Assembly (NCBI GenBank): GCA_947475995.1
Contig: CANJNI010000015.1
Span: 24,428 to 88,427, forward strand
Length of the DNA: 64,000 nucleotides
Source: Beijerinckiaceae bacterium
Lineage (GTDB): Bacteria > Pseudomonadota > Alphaproteobacteria > Rhizobiales > Beijerinckiaceae
Direction: 5' to 3'
Under the pieces are notes generated by a model, which had not been told where the DNA came from, did no database searches, and worked only from the letters and a program-made list of their open reading frames with translations. The translations under genes were made by a program, and so were the position numbers. Of the stretch, positions 54,822-63,102 are shown in pieces. How positions within the stretch are numbered: the first letter of the stretch is position 1; the number at the start of each line of letters is the position of its first letter.

Positions 54822-55849
54822 GCGATGCATCTGCGCGCCGCCCGCGCGCCTTCAGGCTCGACGACGGCAAGGCGCTGGGCGAGCAAATAGAAATCGAGCC
54901 GACGCCCGATCCCTACGAGCGCGAGGCGCTCGCGCCCGATCAGCCTGCAGGGGAAGCAGCGGTCGAAATCGCCCAGCGGCGCGGCATGGTGGCCCGCACG
55001 TTCCTCTCGTGGGGCGGCCTGTTCTGGTCGGCGTTCGGCGGCTTGCTGACGCTGGCGCTCGGCCTGTGGGCAGATCAGCTCGTGCGCGACCTCTTCGCCC
55101 GCACCCCTGCGCTGGGGTGGATCGGCGTCAGCCTGCTGGCCGCACTTGTCGTGGCCATGCTGGTCCTCGGCGCGCGCGAAATGCTGGCGGTGTCGCGGCA
55201 AAAGCGCATCGCAACGCTGCACGCCGCGCTGGCGGCCGCGCGCGCAGCCGATGACCGCGACGCCGCCCGCCGTCTGCTGCGCGAATTGTCGGCGCTGTAT
55301 GAAGTCAGACCCGAAACCGCGCAGGCGCGCGCCAATGTGGACGAACTCACGCGCGAGATCGTCGATGGCCGGGATCTGATTGACATCGCCGAACGCGGGT
55401 TGATGCACCCGCTGGATGAAGAGGTGCGGCGCGAAATCGCCGCCGCCGCCAGGCGCGTGTCGGTTGTCACCGCCATCAGCCCGCGCGCCGTGCTGGATGT
55501 GCTTTTCGTTCTGGCGCAGGCGGCGCGGCTGGTGCGGCGCATCTCGGACATCTATGGCGGACGCCCGGGCTTTCTGGGCTTCTTCCGCCTCATCAAATCC
55601 GTCGGCGCGCATCTCGCCATCACGGGCGGCATGGCGGTGGGGGATTCAATCGTGCAGCAAATTCTTGGGCACGGAATAGCCGCGCGCCTTTCGGCCCGGC
55701 TGGGCGAAGGCGTGCTGAACGGATTGCTGACGGCCCGCGTCGGCCTGTCCGCCATGGCGGTCTGCCGCCCGATGCCCTTTGCGGCGGAACCGCCCCCCGG
55801 CGTCGGCGATGTCGCGCCCTTCCTGTTCTCGACGGGCAAGAAGGACTGA
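54818..55849 (+). CDS. YcjF/TIGR01620-family membrane protein (DUF697)
   Basis: A 343-residue protein. It has a hydrophilic N-terminus (PRAFRLDDGKALGEQIEIEP), two membrane helices (LFWSAFGGLLTLALGLWADQ and WIGVSLLAALVVAMLVLGA), then a DUF697 C-terminal part: ISPRAVLDVLFVLAQAARLV and GGRPGFLGFFRLIKSVGAHL. Start overlaps the YcjX stop by 4 bases, indicating coupling. Partner of YcjX by context; molecular function unknown. Confidence 0.9.
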   Translation: MSDASARRPRAFRLDDGKALGEQIEIEPTPDPYEREALAPDQPAGEAAVEIAQRRGMVARTFLSWGGLFWSAFGGLLTLALGLWADQLVRDLFARTPALGWIGVSLLAALVVAMLVLGAREMLAVSRQKRIATLHAALAAARAADDRDAARRLLRELSALYEVRPETAQARANVDELTREIVDGRDLIDIAERGLMHPLDEEVRREIAAAARRVSVVTAISPRAVLDVLFVLAQAARLVRRISDIYGGRPGFLGFFRLIKSVGAHLAITGGMAVGDSIVQQILGHGIAARLSARLGEGVLNGLLTARVGLSAMAVCRPMPFAAEPPPGVGDVAPFLFSTGKKD

Positions 55850-55852
55850 CGG

Positions 55853-55869
55853 CGACTTGTCAAAAGTCG
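55853..55869 (+). repeat. Small hairpin after the YcjF-type gene
   Basis: CGACTT and AAGTCG pair perfectly around the loop GTCAA, 4 bases after the stop of the preceding gene. There is no T-run after it, so it is not a standard terminator. It may protect the 3' end or mark the boundary before the lectin-like gene. Confidence 0.35.
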
Positions 55870-55935
55870 TCCATCGTGCAGGAATCCGTCCGGTCGCGCA
55901 CAGCGCGCCGCAACGAAAAAACAACCGGAGGAAAC

Positions 55936-56616
55936 ATGATGCGTAACTTGATGGCGCTGGCCTTTGTGGCCGCGTCGGCCACGGCCGCTTTCGCCCAGCA
56001 ACCCGCCCCCGCCCCCCAGGCTCCTGCCGCGCCCCCGCCGCCGATGACGTTCTTCGTGTCGAGCCAGACGCCCGCGAATGGCAATCTGGGCGGCCTCGCC
56101 GGAGCTGACAAGCTCTGTCAGGACCTCGCGGCTGCAGCCGGTCAGGGCTCGCGCACCTGGCGCGCCTATCTGAGCACGCAGGCGATCGACGGCGCGCAGG
56201 CCGTGAATGCCCGCGACCGGATCGGCGCCGGCCCGTGGCACAACGCCAAGGGCGTTCGCATCGCGGCGAATGTGGCCGATCTGCACGGCGATGTGGATCG
56301 CGACCGCAACTTCATCAACAAGGACACCTCGCTCGACGAGAAGGGCAGCGCGACCAACGGCGTCGGCGATACGCCGAACACGCACGACATTCTCACCGGC
56401 TCGGATTCGCACGGCCGCGCGCTCGCCGTGGCGGACGACCGCACCTGCCGCAACTGGACGAGCGCCAGCGGCGGTTCGGCGATGGTGGGCCATTCGGACC
56501 GTCGCGGCGGCCAGAATGTGTCGTGGAACTCGGCGCATCCGACGCCCGGCTGCGACACCGAAAGCCTGCGCCGCGTCGGCGGAGCCGGCAAGCTTTATTG
56601 CTTCGCGGCCAATTGA
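55936..56616 (+). CDS. Secreted lectin-fold-like protein
   Basis: A 226-residue protein from ATG 55936 (ATG 55939 adjacent), with GGAGG just upstream. The signal peptide is NLMALAFVAASATAAFAQQ, followed by a Pro/Ala linker and FFVSSQTPANGNLGGLAGAD. Then come CQDLAAAAGQGSRTWRAYLS, GPWHNAKGVRIAANVADLHG, NGVGDTPNTHDILTGSDSHG and DDRTCRNWTSASGGSAMVG. This resembles the DUF1554/collagen-endostatin-like (C-type lectin) fold often seen in Bradyrhizobium-type periplasmic proteins. Cysteines likely pair. Ligand unknown. Confidence 0.75.
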   Translation: MMRNLMALAFVAASATAAFAQQPAPAPQAPAAPPPPMTFFVSSQTPANGNLGGLAGADKLCQDLAAAAGQGSRTWRAYLSTQAIDGAQAVNARDRIGAGPWHNAKGVRIAANVADLHGDVDRDRNFINKDTSLDEKGSATNGVGDTPNTHDILTGSDSHGRALAVADDRTCRNWTSASGGSAMVGHSDRRGGQNVSWNSAHPTPGCDTESLRRVGGAGKLYCFAAN

Positions 56617-56714
56617 TCCCTCGCGGCTGCTGGCGGCGAGTTCGCGGTTGAAAAGCCCGCAATCGCCGCTAGGCTGGCGCCATCCAACACGCGCCAGCCA
56701 GCCCCGGAGGCTTC

Positions 56715-57605
56715 GTGCCGCACCAGACCTCGTGGGATGAGTTTCGCCTTGTGAAGGCAGTGGCCGACGCGCATTCGCTCGTCGGCGCTGCCGAACTCCT
56801 CGGCGTCAATCATTCCACGGTGTTCCGTCGTCTCGGGGCGCTGGAAGAAGCGCTCGGGACGCGCCTCTTCGAGCGTTCGCGCATCGGCTACGAGCCGACT
56901 CCCGCCGGGGAGGAAATGATCGCGCTTGCCGCCCGCATGGCGCAGGACATCAGCGATTTCGAGCGCAGCGTCGCGGGCCGCGACGTCAAGCCGACCGGCG
57001 AGTTGCGCGTCACCACCAACGATACGTTTCTGGCCTATTTCCTCGCCCGAATCATCACCGGCTTCGGAGCGGCCTTTCCGGACATCAGGCTCGACCTCAT
57101 CGTCGCCAACTCGACACTGAACCTGTCGCGCCGCGACGCCGACGTTGCGATCCGGGCGACCATCGACCCGCCCGATACGCTGGTCGGCCGCCGCATCGCC
57201 CCGATCCTGTGGGCGCGCTACGCCAGCGCCGAATGGATGCAGGACAATCCGTCATTCGATGCGGATACAGCTCCGTGGGTCGGTTTCGGAGATGCGCTCA
57301 GCGCCCTTCGGCCAGCCCGCTGGATACAGCAGAATGTGCCCTCAAACCGCATACGCCTGCGGGTCGACACGATGGTCGGCATGGCGCATGTTTTGTCGGA
57401 GCGCGCCGGGGTAGGCCTGCTGCCCTGTTTCATCGGAGACCAGACGTCTGGCCTCGCCCGTATCGGCGAGCCGTTGCCGACGTTCGGCGAGTCCATCTGG
57501 TTGCTCACCCATTCGGACATTCGCAACTCTGCCCGCGTTCGCGCCTTCATGGATTACGCGGGAGCCGAATTGAACAAGATGAAGAAACTGCTGGCCGGCG
57601 AGTAG
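56715..57605 (+). CDS. LysR-family transcriptional regulator
   Basis: A 296-residue regulator, from GTG 56715. HTH region: FRLVKAVADAHSLVGAAELL, GVNHSTVFRRLGALEEALGT, RLFERSRIGYEPTPAGEEMI. The effector domain is periplasmic-binding-protein-like. It is in the same direction as the solute-binding and cupin genes that follow, so it may control them although LysR genes are usually divergent. The effector is unknown, probably the acid transported by the nearby receptors. Confidence 0.92.
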   Translation: MPHQTSWDEFRLVKAVADAHSLVGAAELLGVNHSTVFRRLGALEEALGTRLFERSRIGYEPTPAGEEMIALAARMAQDISDFERSVAGRDVKPTGELRVTTNDTFLAYFLARIITGFGAAFPDIRLDLIVANSTLNLSRRDADVAIRATIDPPDTLVGRRIAPILWARYASAEWMQDNPSFDADTAPWVGFGDALSALRPARWIQQNVPSNRIRLRVDTMVGMAHVLSERAGVGLLPCFIGDQTSGLARIGEPLPTFGESIWLLTHSDIRNSARVRAFMDYAGAELNKMKKLLAGE

Positions 57606-57688
57606 CGGCGCTTTCGCTTGCGCCTCCCCGAGCCCGCGCCTACCATCCGCCCAAGGCCTTGGCGAAGACCGGGCGACGGGAGGATTTC

Positions 57689-58705
57689 ATGCGCGCATTT
57701 ACTCTGGCGCTTGCGGCGCTTTGCATTCCGACATTCGCGACGGCTGCCGATCAGGCCCTGATCGACGCCGCCAAACGCGAAGGCGAAGCGGTCTGGTACA
57801 CGACGCAGATCATCGACCAGTTCGCCCGGCCCGCCGCCGAAGCATTCCAGAAGAAGTACGGCGTGAAGGTGACGCCGGTGCGCGCCGACAATGCGCAGAT
57901 TTCGTTTCGCGTGCTGAATGAAGGCGCTGCGGGCAAGTTGCAGGCTGACGTGATCGACGGAACAGCGGCGTCCACCGCTTTGCAAAAGGCGGGCTTCATC
58001 ATGAAGTGGCAGCCCGATTCCGCCGCCCGGCTCGCGCCCGAACATCGCGACCGCAACGGCTACTGGACGGCGACCAATCTCTACATCATGACGCCGGGCT
58101 TCAACACGAGCCTTGTTCCCAAAGGCACAGAGCCAAAGACATTCGCCGATCTTCTCGACCCGAAATGGAAGGGCAAGATGGCGTGGTCCGCGCCGTCCTC
58201 GACCTACCAGACCGCCAACTTCGTCGGCCTGGTCCTGGCCGACATGGGCGAGCAGAAAGGCCGCGACTATCTGGCCAAACTCGGCAAGCAGTCGATCTAC
58301 GAGGTCAACGGCTCCGCCCGGCAGGTGCTCGATCTCACCATTGCGGGCGAATATCCGCTGGCCCTGATGATCTTCAATCATCACACGGTGATCAGCGCCG
58401 CGCAGGGCGCGCCGAGCCACTGGATCGCCATGCAGCCCGCGCTCGCCACCCTGTCGATCGTTTCGGTCACCCAGGGCGGCCCGCACCCGAACGCCGGCAA
58501 GCTGTTCGTGGATTATCTCGTCTCCACGGAGGGCCAGAAGCTTTTCGCGGAAGCCGGCTATATTCCGGTCGATCCGGACACGCCGCCGAAAAATCCCGAA
58601 TTGCGGCCTGATGGCAAGACCTTCCGGGCCATCGCCATGAACCCCGAGGAACTGCAGGACAATCTCGCCTACTGGAAGAAGACCTACGACGAGTATTTCC
58701 GCTGA
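57689..58705 (+). CDS. Periplasmic solute-binding protein, family 1/iron-type ABC
   Basis: A 338-residue secreted protein from ATG 57689, with ACGGGAGGA upstream. Signal peptide: AFTLALAALCIPTFATA. Mature part: LIDAAKREGEAVWYTTQIID, QKKYGVKVTPVRADNAQISF, FADLLDPKWKGKMAWSAPSS, and LFVDYLVSTEGQKLFAEAGY, like the iron(III)/polyamine/aminoethylphosphonate-type receptors. No ABC permease or ATPase gene follows, so the transporter is incomplete here. Next is the bicupin gene after 80 bases. Confidence 0.85.
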   Translation: MRAFTLALAALCIPTFATAADQALIDAAKREGEAVWYTTQIIDQFARPAAEAFQKKYGVKVTPVRADNAQISFRVLNEGAAGKLQADVIDGTAASTALQKAGFIMKWQPDSAARLAPEHRDRNGYWTATNLYIMTPGFNTSLVPKGTEPKTFADLLDPKWKGKMAWSAPSSTYQTANFVGLVLADMGEQKGRDYLAKLGKQSIYEVNGSARQVLDLTIAGEYPLALMIFNHHTVISAAQGAPSHWIAMQPALATLSIVSVTQGGPHPNAGKLFVDYLVSTEGQKLFAEAGYIPVDPDTPPKNPELRPDGKTFRAIAMNPEELQDNLAYWKKTYDEYFR

Positions 58706-58785
58706 GCCGCAGGACTGCGGCGCTTGATCGGCTGTGCGCTGTCCCGTAGGGTTCGGATCACAGATCAACCCTGCGAGGAAACCAT

Positions 58786-60000
58786 ATGCCCCATGACGTA
58801 GGTCAGAAAACCCATTGGCACGAACCCAAGTCCGGCGAGAACGCCGGTTACGGCGAGTTCGGTCGTCCGGCCCACGCCTATGACCGGTTCATGGAAGAAG
58901 AGGGCGTGCCCGTCCATCGCGCGGTCGGCGTGAAGCGGGTGCAGGACCTGCCGATGAAGCCGTGGAAGCGGCTCGGCGGCAAGGGCTCCTACATCCAGCT
59001 CTGGGGCACCGAGGGCCTCTGGGGCATGTATATCGTCGAAGTGCCGGCGGGCGGCGCGCTCAATGTCGAGCGCCATATGTACGAGAAGACGGTTCTGGTA
59101 GTGCATGGCCGCGGCTCGACGGAAGTCTGGCAGGAAGGTCAGGCGAAGAAGCAGACGTTCGAGTGGCAGCCCTATTCGCTGTTCACGGTTCCGCTCAACG
59201 CCTACCATCGCTTCGTCAACGCCACGAACGAGCCGGCCCTGCTGCTGTGCGGCACGACGGCGCCGAACATCATGAACCTCATCAACGACACGAATTTCGT
59301 GTTCAACTGTCCCTACGTGTTCAACAATCGCTATTCGGGCGAGGCGGACTACTTCAAGGACAATGACGAGATCGCCCCGGACCGCGTGCGCGGCCTTGCG
59401 ATGCGCCGCACGAACTTCATCCCGGACATCGCCTATTGCGAACTGCCGCTCGACAACCGCCGCTCCCCGGGCTACCGGCGCATCGAGCCCGAGTTCAAGG
59501 GCAGCGACTTCTACCTGTGGATCGGCCAGCACGAAACAGGCCGCTATTCCAAGGCGCACAAGCACGATTCCAGCGCCGTGCTCGTCTGCCTGCGCGGCAA
59601 GGGCTACACCTACACATGGCCCGACCGTCTCGGCCCGCAGCCGTGGAAGAACGGCGTCGAGAAGGAGGTGATCCGTCAGGATTACGAGCCGGTGGGCCTG
59701 GTTTCCGCCGCTCCCATGTCGGGCGACTGGTTCCACCAGCATTTCGGGGTCTCGCAAGAGCCGCTGCGTCTGACGGCGTGGTTCGGCGTCAACAACCACG
59801 ACCAGCGCAAGCCCGGTCGGCCCGGCGAGAAGGTGCTGGATTACGGCTCCATCGACCTCAAGAAGGGCGGCACCGCGATCCCCTATCACGAGGAAGATCC
59901 GTACATCCGCAACGAATTTGCCGAAGCCCTGCGCAAGGAAAACATCCCCTCGCGCATGGACGAGAAATTCTATGTAAAGCCGGAAGGTTATCCGGATTGA
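58786..60000 (+). CDS. Bicupin protein, first copy
   Basis: A 404-residue protein with two cupin folds and no signal peptide. In the N-terminal cupin the metal residues appear reduced: His97 and Glu100 (ERHMYEKTVLVV) and His141 (LNAYHRFVN). The C-terminal cupin has His258, His260 (KAHKHDSSA) and His317, His319 (GDWFHQHFG), which can bind a metal; the usual Glu of motif 1 is replaced. Gentisate 1,2-dioxygenase and similar enzymes are bicupins of this size, but the sequence is not one of the standard ring-cleaving families. Paralogue of 61216. Confidence 0.8.
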   Translation: MPHDVGQKTHWHEPKSGENAGYGEFGRPAHAYDRFMEEEGVPVHRAVGVKRVQDLPMKPWKRLGGKGSYIQLWGTEGLWGMYIVEVPAGGALNVERHMYEKTVLVVHGRGSTEVWQEGQAKKQTFEWQPYSLFTVPLNAYHRFVNATNEPALLLCGTTAPNIMNLINDTNFVFNCPYVFNNRYSGEADYFKDNDEIAPDRVRGLAMRRTNFIPDIAYCELPLDNRRSPGYRRIEPEFKGSDFYLWIGQHETGRYSKAHKHDSSAVLVCLRGKGYTYTWPDRLGPQPWKNGVEKEVIRQDYEPVGLVSAAPMSGDWFHQHFGVSQEPLRLTAWFGVNNHDQRKPGRPGEKVLDYGSIDLKKGGTAIPYHEEDPYIRNEFAEALRKENIPSRMDEKFYVKPEGYPD

Positions 60001-60063
60001 TTTGATCAAGGCGCGATGCGGCCAACGAGCCGCATCGCGATCATTCATCCAGGGGGGAACGCC

Positions 60064-61116
60064 ATGAAGAAGATCGTCGCAGCACTTGGCGCCTGCGCCG
60101 CCGTGCTTTCCGCAACCGCCGCATTCGCCCAGCAATCGGTCGCCGATTTCTACAAGGGCAAGCAGGTCCAGATGATCGTCGGCTACGGCCCCGGCGGCGG
60201 CTATGACGTTTATGCCCGCCAGCTGGCGCGCTTCCTCGGCAAGCACATTCCCGGCAACCCGACCATCGTGGTGCAGAACATGCCGGGCGCGGGCTCCCTG
60301 CGCGCCGCCAATTTCATCTACAACACGGCCCCGAAGGACGGCACGCAGATTGCCACCTTCTCGCGCGACATGCCGCTGATGTGGCTGCTCGGCGGCAATT
60401 CCAACGTGCAGTTCGACGCCCGCAAGTTCACCTGGCTCGGCTCGCCCTCCAGCTATGGCGACGACGCCTACATGCTGTGGGCCCGCAAGGACGCAACGGT
60501 GAAAACCATTCAGGACGCCCTGAAGCCCGGCGGCCCGAAGATCATCCTCGGCGGCACCGCCGAAGGCGCGACCGGCAATGACGTGCCGGTGCTGATGAAG
60601 GATACGATCGGCCTGAACCAGCAGCTCATCACCGGCTATCCGGACGGCAACGCCATCTTCCTCGCCATCGAGCGCAAGGAAATCGAGGGCCGCTTTGTGG
60701 GTCTTTCGGCGGTCAATTCGACCAAGCCCGAATGGCGCAGGCCCGACAGCGGCATGCATGCGCTGATGCAGTTCGCCCGGCAGACGCGCCATCCGGAATT
60801 CCCCGACGTGCCGACCGCCCGCGAACTCGCCCCCAACGACAAGGCGCGCGCGCTGATCGAAATGGCCGAGATGCCCTACGTCCTGTCGCGTCCCTTCGTG
60901 GCGCCTCCGGGCATTCCGGAAGACCGCGCCAAGGCCCTGCAGAAAGCCTTCATGGATACGAACGCCGACCCGGAATATCTGGCCGAAGCGAAGAAGATGC
61001 AGATCGACATCAGCCCGGTCGACGGCGACGCCGTGCTGAAACTGATCGACCGTCTGTCGCAGTCGCCGCCGGAACTGATCGAATACATGAAGAAGATGCA
61101 CAAGGACGAGAAGTAA
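60064..61116 (+). CDS. Tripartite tricarboxylate (TTT) family receptor (Bug-like)
   Basis: A 350-residue periplasmic receptor from ATG 60064. Signal peptide: KIVAALGACAAVLSATAAFA. Then VQMIVGYGPGGGYDVYARQL, PTIVVQNMPGAGSLRAANFI, YNTAPKDGTQIATFSRDMPL: the Bug receptor pattern in which the loop IVGYGPGGGYD binds carboxylates. The membrane partners TctA and TctB are absent. It sits between the two bicupin genes, so it probably shares their substrate. ATG 60016 is an alternative but would precede the signal peptide. Confidence 0.9.
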   Translation: MKKIVAALGACAAVLSATAAFAQQSVADFYKGKQVQMIVGYGPGGGYDVYARQLARFLGKHIPGNPTIVVQNMPGAGSLRAANFIYNTAPKDGTQIATFSRDMPLMWLLGGNSNVQFDARKFTWLGSPSSYGDDAYMLWARKDATVKTIQDALKPGGPKIILGGTAEGATGNDVPVLMKDTIGLNQQLITGYPDGNAIFLAIERKEIEGRFVGLSAVNSTKPEWRRPDSGMHALMQFARQTRHPEFPDVPTARELAPNDKARALIEMAEMPYVLSRPFVAPPGIPEDRAKALQKAFMDTNADPEYLAEAKKMQIDISPVDGDAVLKLIDRLSQSPPELIEYMKKMHKDEK

Positions 61117-61215
61117 GAGCGGCGCACGGGCATGGCTTGCCGGCAAGCTTTGCGCTTGCCGGAGCCGCCCGATCGGCTAGAACCGCCGCCACGGAACATC
61201 TGACGAGGACTCCCC

Positions 61216-62442
61216 ATGCCGCATGACGAAAGCCGCTCACACTGGCACGAACCCAAAGCCGGCGAGAACGCCGGTTACGGCAAGTTCGGCCGGCCGGCGA
61301 TGCCCTACGACGCTTTCATGGAAGCCGAAGGCATTCCGATCTATCGCGGCATCGGCGTGCGGCAGGCGCAGCTCCTGCCGATGAAGCCGTGGAAGCGGCT
61401 CGGCGGCAAGGGCTCCTACATCCAGCTTTACGGCACCGAAGGCCTGTGGGGCAGCTATGTGTGCGAAGTCCCGTCGGGCGGCGCGCTGAATGTCGAGCGG
61501 CACCTCTACGAGAAGATCGTCCTGATCCTCGAAGGGCGCGGCTCGACGGAAGTCTGGCAGGAAGGCCAGACCAGGAAGCAGACATTTGAATGGCAGCGCG
61601 GGTCGATGTTCTCGATTCCCCTCAATGCCTTCCATCGCTTCGTCAACGCCACCAATTCGCCCGCCATCATGCTCTGCGGCACCAGCGCGCCGAACATGAT
61701 GAACCTCGTGGATAATCCGCGCTTCATCTTCGACTGTCCGTTCAATTTCTCCGAGCGCTATTCGGGCACTGAAGATTACTTCAAGCCGCAGGAAGACCTC
61801 GCGCCCGATCCGGTGCGCGGCCTCGCCATGCGCCGCACCAACTTCGTGCCGGACGTCATCACCACCGAACTGCCGCTCGACAACCGCCGCTCGCCCGGCT
61901 ACCGCCGCGTCGAGCCGCACATGGCCGGCAACCGCTTCTATCTCTGGGTCGGCCAGCACGAGAACGGCCGCTATTCCAAGGCCCACAAGCACGCCTCCGC
62001 CGCCGTGCTCATCTGCCTCAAGGGCAAGGGCTACACCTACACATGGCCGGAACATCTGGGCATGCGCCCGTGGGAAAACGGCAAGGGCGAATTCGTCCAG
62101 CGTCAGGACTATGAGTTCGGCGGCATGGTGACGGCTGCGCCCATGTCGGGCGACTGGTTCCACCAGCATTTCGGCGTGTCGAAAGATCCGCTGCGCCTGT
62201 CGGCCTGGTTCGGGCCGAACAACTCGCGCGCCCGCAAGCCCGGCGTGCCGGGCGAGGCGATCACCGATCGCGGCGCCATCGACATCAAGCAGGGCGGCGA
62301 CGCCATTCCGTACAACGAGGAAGATCCGTTCCTGCGCAAGGAATTCGAGCAGAACCTCGCCAATGAAGGCCTGACCACGCGCATGAACCCCGCCTGGTAC
62401 ACGCAGGACCCCGGCGACGACCAGCCGAAGAACGACTTCTAG
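61216..62442 (+). CDS. Bicupin protein, second copy
   Basis: A 408-residue paralogue of the protein at 58786, aligning along the full length: GENAGYGKFGRPAMPYDAFM, PMKPWKRLGGKGSYIQLYGT, LDNRRSPGYRRVEPHMAGNR and PMSGDWFHQHFG. Metal residues are again His96, Glu99, His140 in the first cupin and His257, His259, His316, His318 in the second. No signal peptide. C-terminus is Asp/Gly-rich. The retention of both copies around one receptor suggests different substrates or a heteromeric enzyme. Function unknown. Confidence 0.8.
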   Translation: MPHDESRSHWHEPKAGENAGYGKFGRPAMPYDAFMEAEGIPIYRGIGVRQAQLLPMKPWKRLGGKGSYIQLYGTEGLWGSYVCEVPSGGALNVERHLYEKIVLILEGRGSTEVWQEGQTRKQTFEWQRGSMFSIPLNAFHRFVNATNSPAIMLCGTSAPNMMNLVDNPRFIFDCPFNFSERYSGTEDYFKPQEDLAPDPVRGLAMRRTNFVPDVITTELPLDNRRSPGYRRVEPHMAGNRFYLWVGQHENGRYSKAHKHASAAVLICLKGKGYTYTWPEHLGMRPWENGKGEFVQRQDYEFGGMVTAAPMSGDWFHQHFGVSKDPLRLSAWFGPNNSRARKPGVPGEAITDRGAIDIKQGGDAIPYNEEDPFLRKEFEQNLANEGLTTRMNPAWYTQDPGDDQPKNDF

Positions 62443-63102
62443 ATTTTTTGAGATGTCGCCCCGGGCGCGCGCAGAGCGGACCCGGGGCAGCAGCAAAAGG
62501 CTGGAAAGTCCAGAACGCGGCAGCCCTCAGGAAACAGCCGCGACCAGTTCAAACGATCAATGGGCTCAGGCCATTGCATCGCATTTTAGCGCGACCGCGC
62601 AGATTCCTAGGTGTTATCGAGCTCAATCTTGCAAAAATCAGGACTTTTGCAAGATTTCTAGGGCGCTGAATTTGTGACTTTGATCTACAAATGGCATGGT
62701 TGATCGCTAATTGTTACCCGCGAACAGTCGCAATTCCGGCATCACAATTGAGACGCGCGGTGAAGAGAGCGACGCATCATCCTCCCTTCATGTAGCGCTT
62801 GCCTATTTCCACGGGGCGCCGTTGCGCAATGAGATCGAGGCTCGCGGAGGATAAACTACAACCAGCAACAGAACGCGTGGCGATGGCGATCTCGCACCGA
62901 CCTTGCGATGGCGAGGTGACTGGGAAGATTCAAGGTATTGTCGTCATGGCCACGCTTTAATGGATAGAGTCCGACGCGATTTGCCTGCGCAGAAACCTCC
63001 GTCCCGGTCGTGGAAGGGCATTCCCACCTGCCTGGAGGCAGAAGCTCCGAATGTAGCAGTAGGGTGGCGAGATGACCCCGAGTCGTCTTCAACCCCTTCG
63101 CG
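62443..63102. other. Gene-poor, compositionally odd stretch at the edge of the bicupin locus
   Basis: About 660 bases with no convincing gene. Composition shifts to AT-richer from about 62580 on. It contains the 12-bp inverted repeat at 62625-62656. Possible short frames (62448-62669, 62903-63328) have no ribosome site or family pattern, and the latter runs into the opposite-strand decarboxylase. It may be a remnant of a mobile element or a transferred boundary. Confidence 0.5.
62625..62656. repeat. 12-bp inverted repeat with 8-base spacer
   Basis: AATCTTGCAAAA (62625-62636), spacer ATCAGGAC, TTTTGCAAGATT (62645-62656): perfect arms. It has no T-run after either arm, so it does not look like a normal terminator. 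The 12-8-12 geometry fits a dimeric operator or a recombinase core site. It lies 183 bases past the second bicupin. Confidence 0.6.

Noticed and set aside
58765..61146. Long open frame (about 790 codons) on the minus strand
   Set aside because: It runs antisense to the first bicupin and the TTT receptor, both with clear domains and signal peptide. The antisense protein shows low complexity (His/Arg/Ala/Gly-rich) typical of the complement of GC-rich coding DNA.
62425..62454. Weak stem GAAG-AACGA-CTTC followed by a T-run after the second bicupin
   Set aside because: Only a 4-bp stem, too weak to be called an intrinsic terminator.
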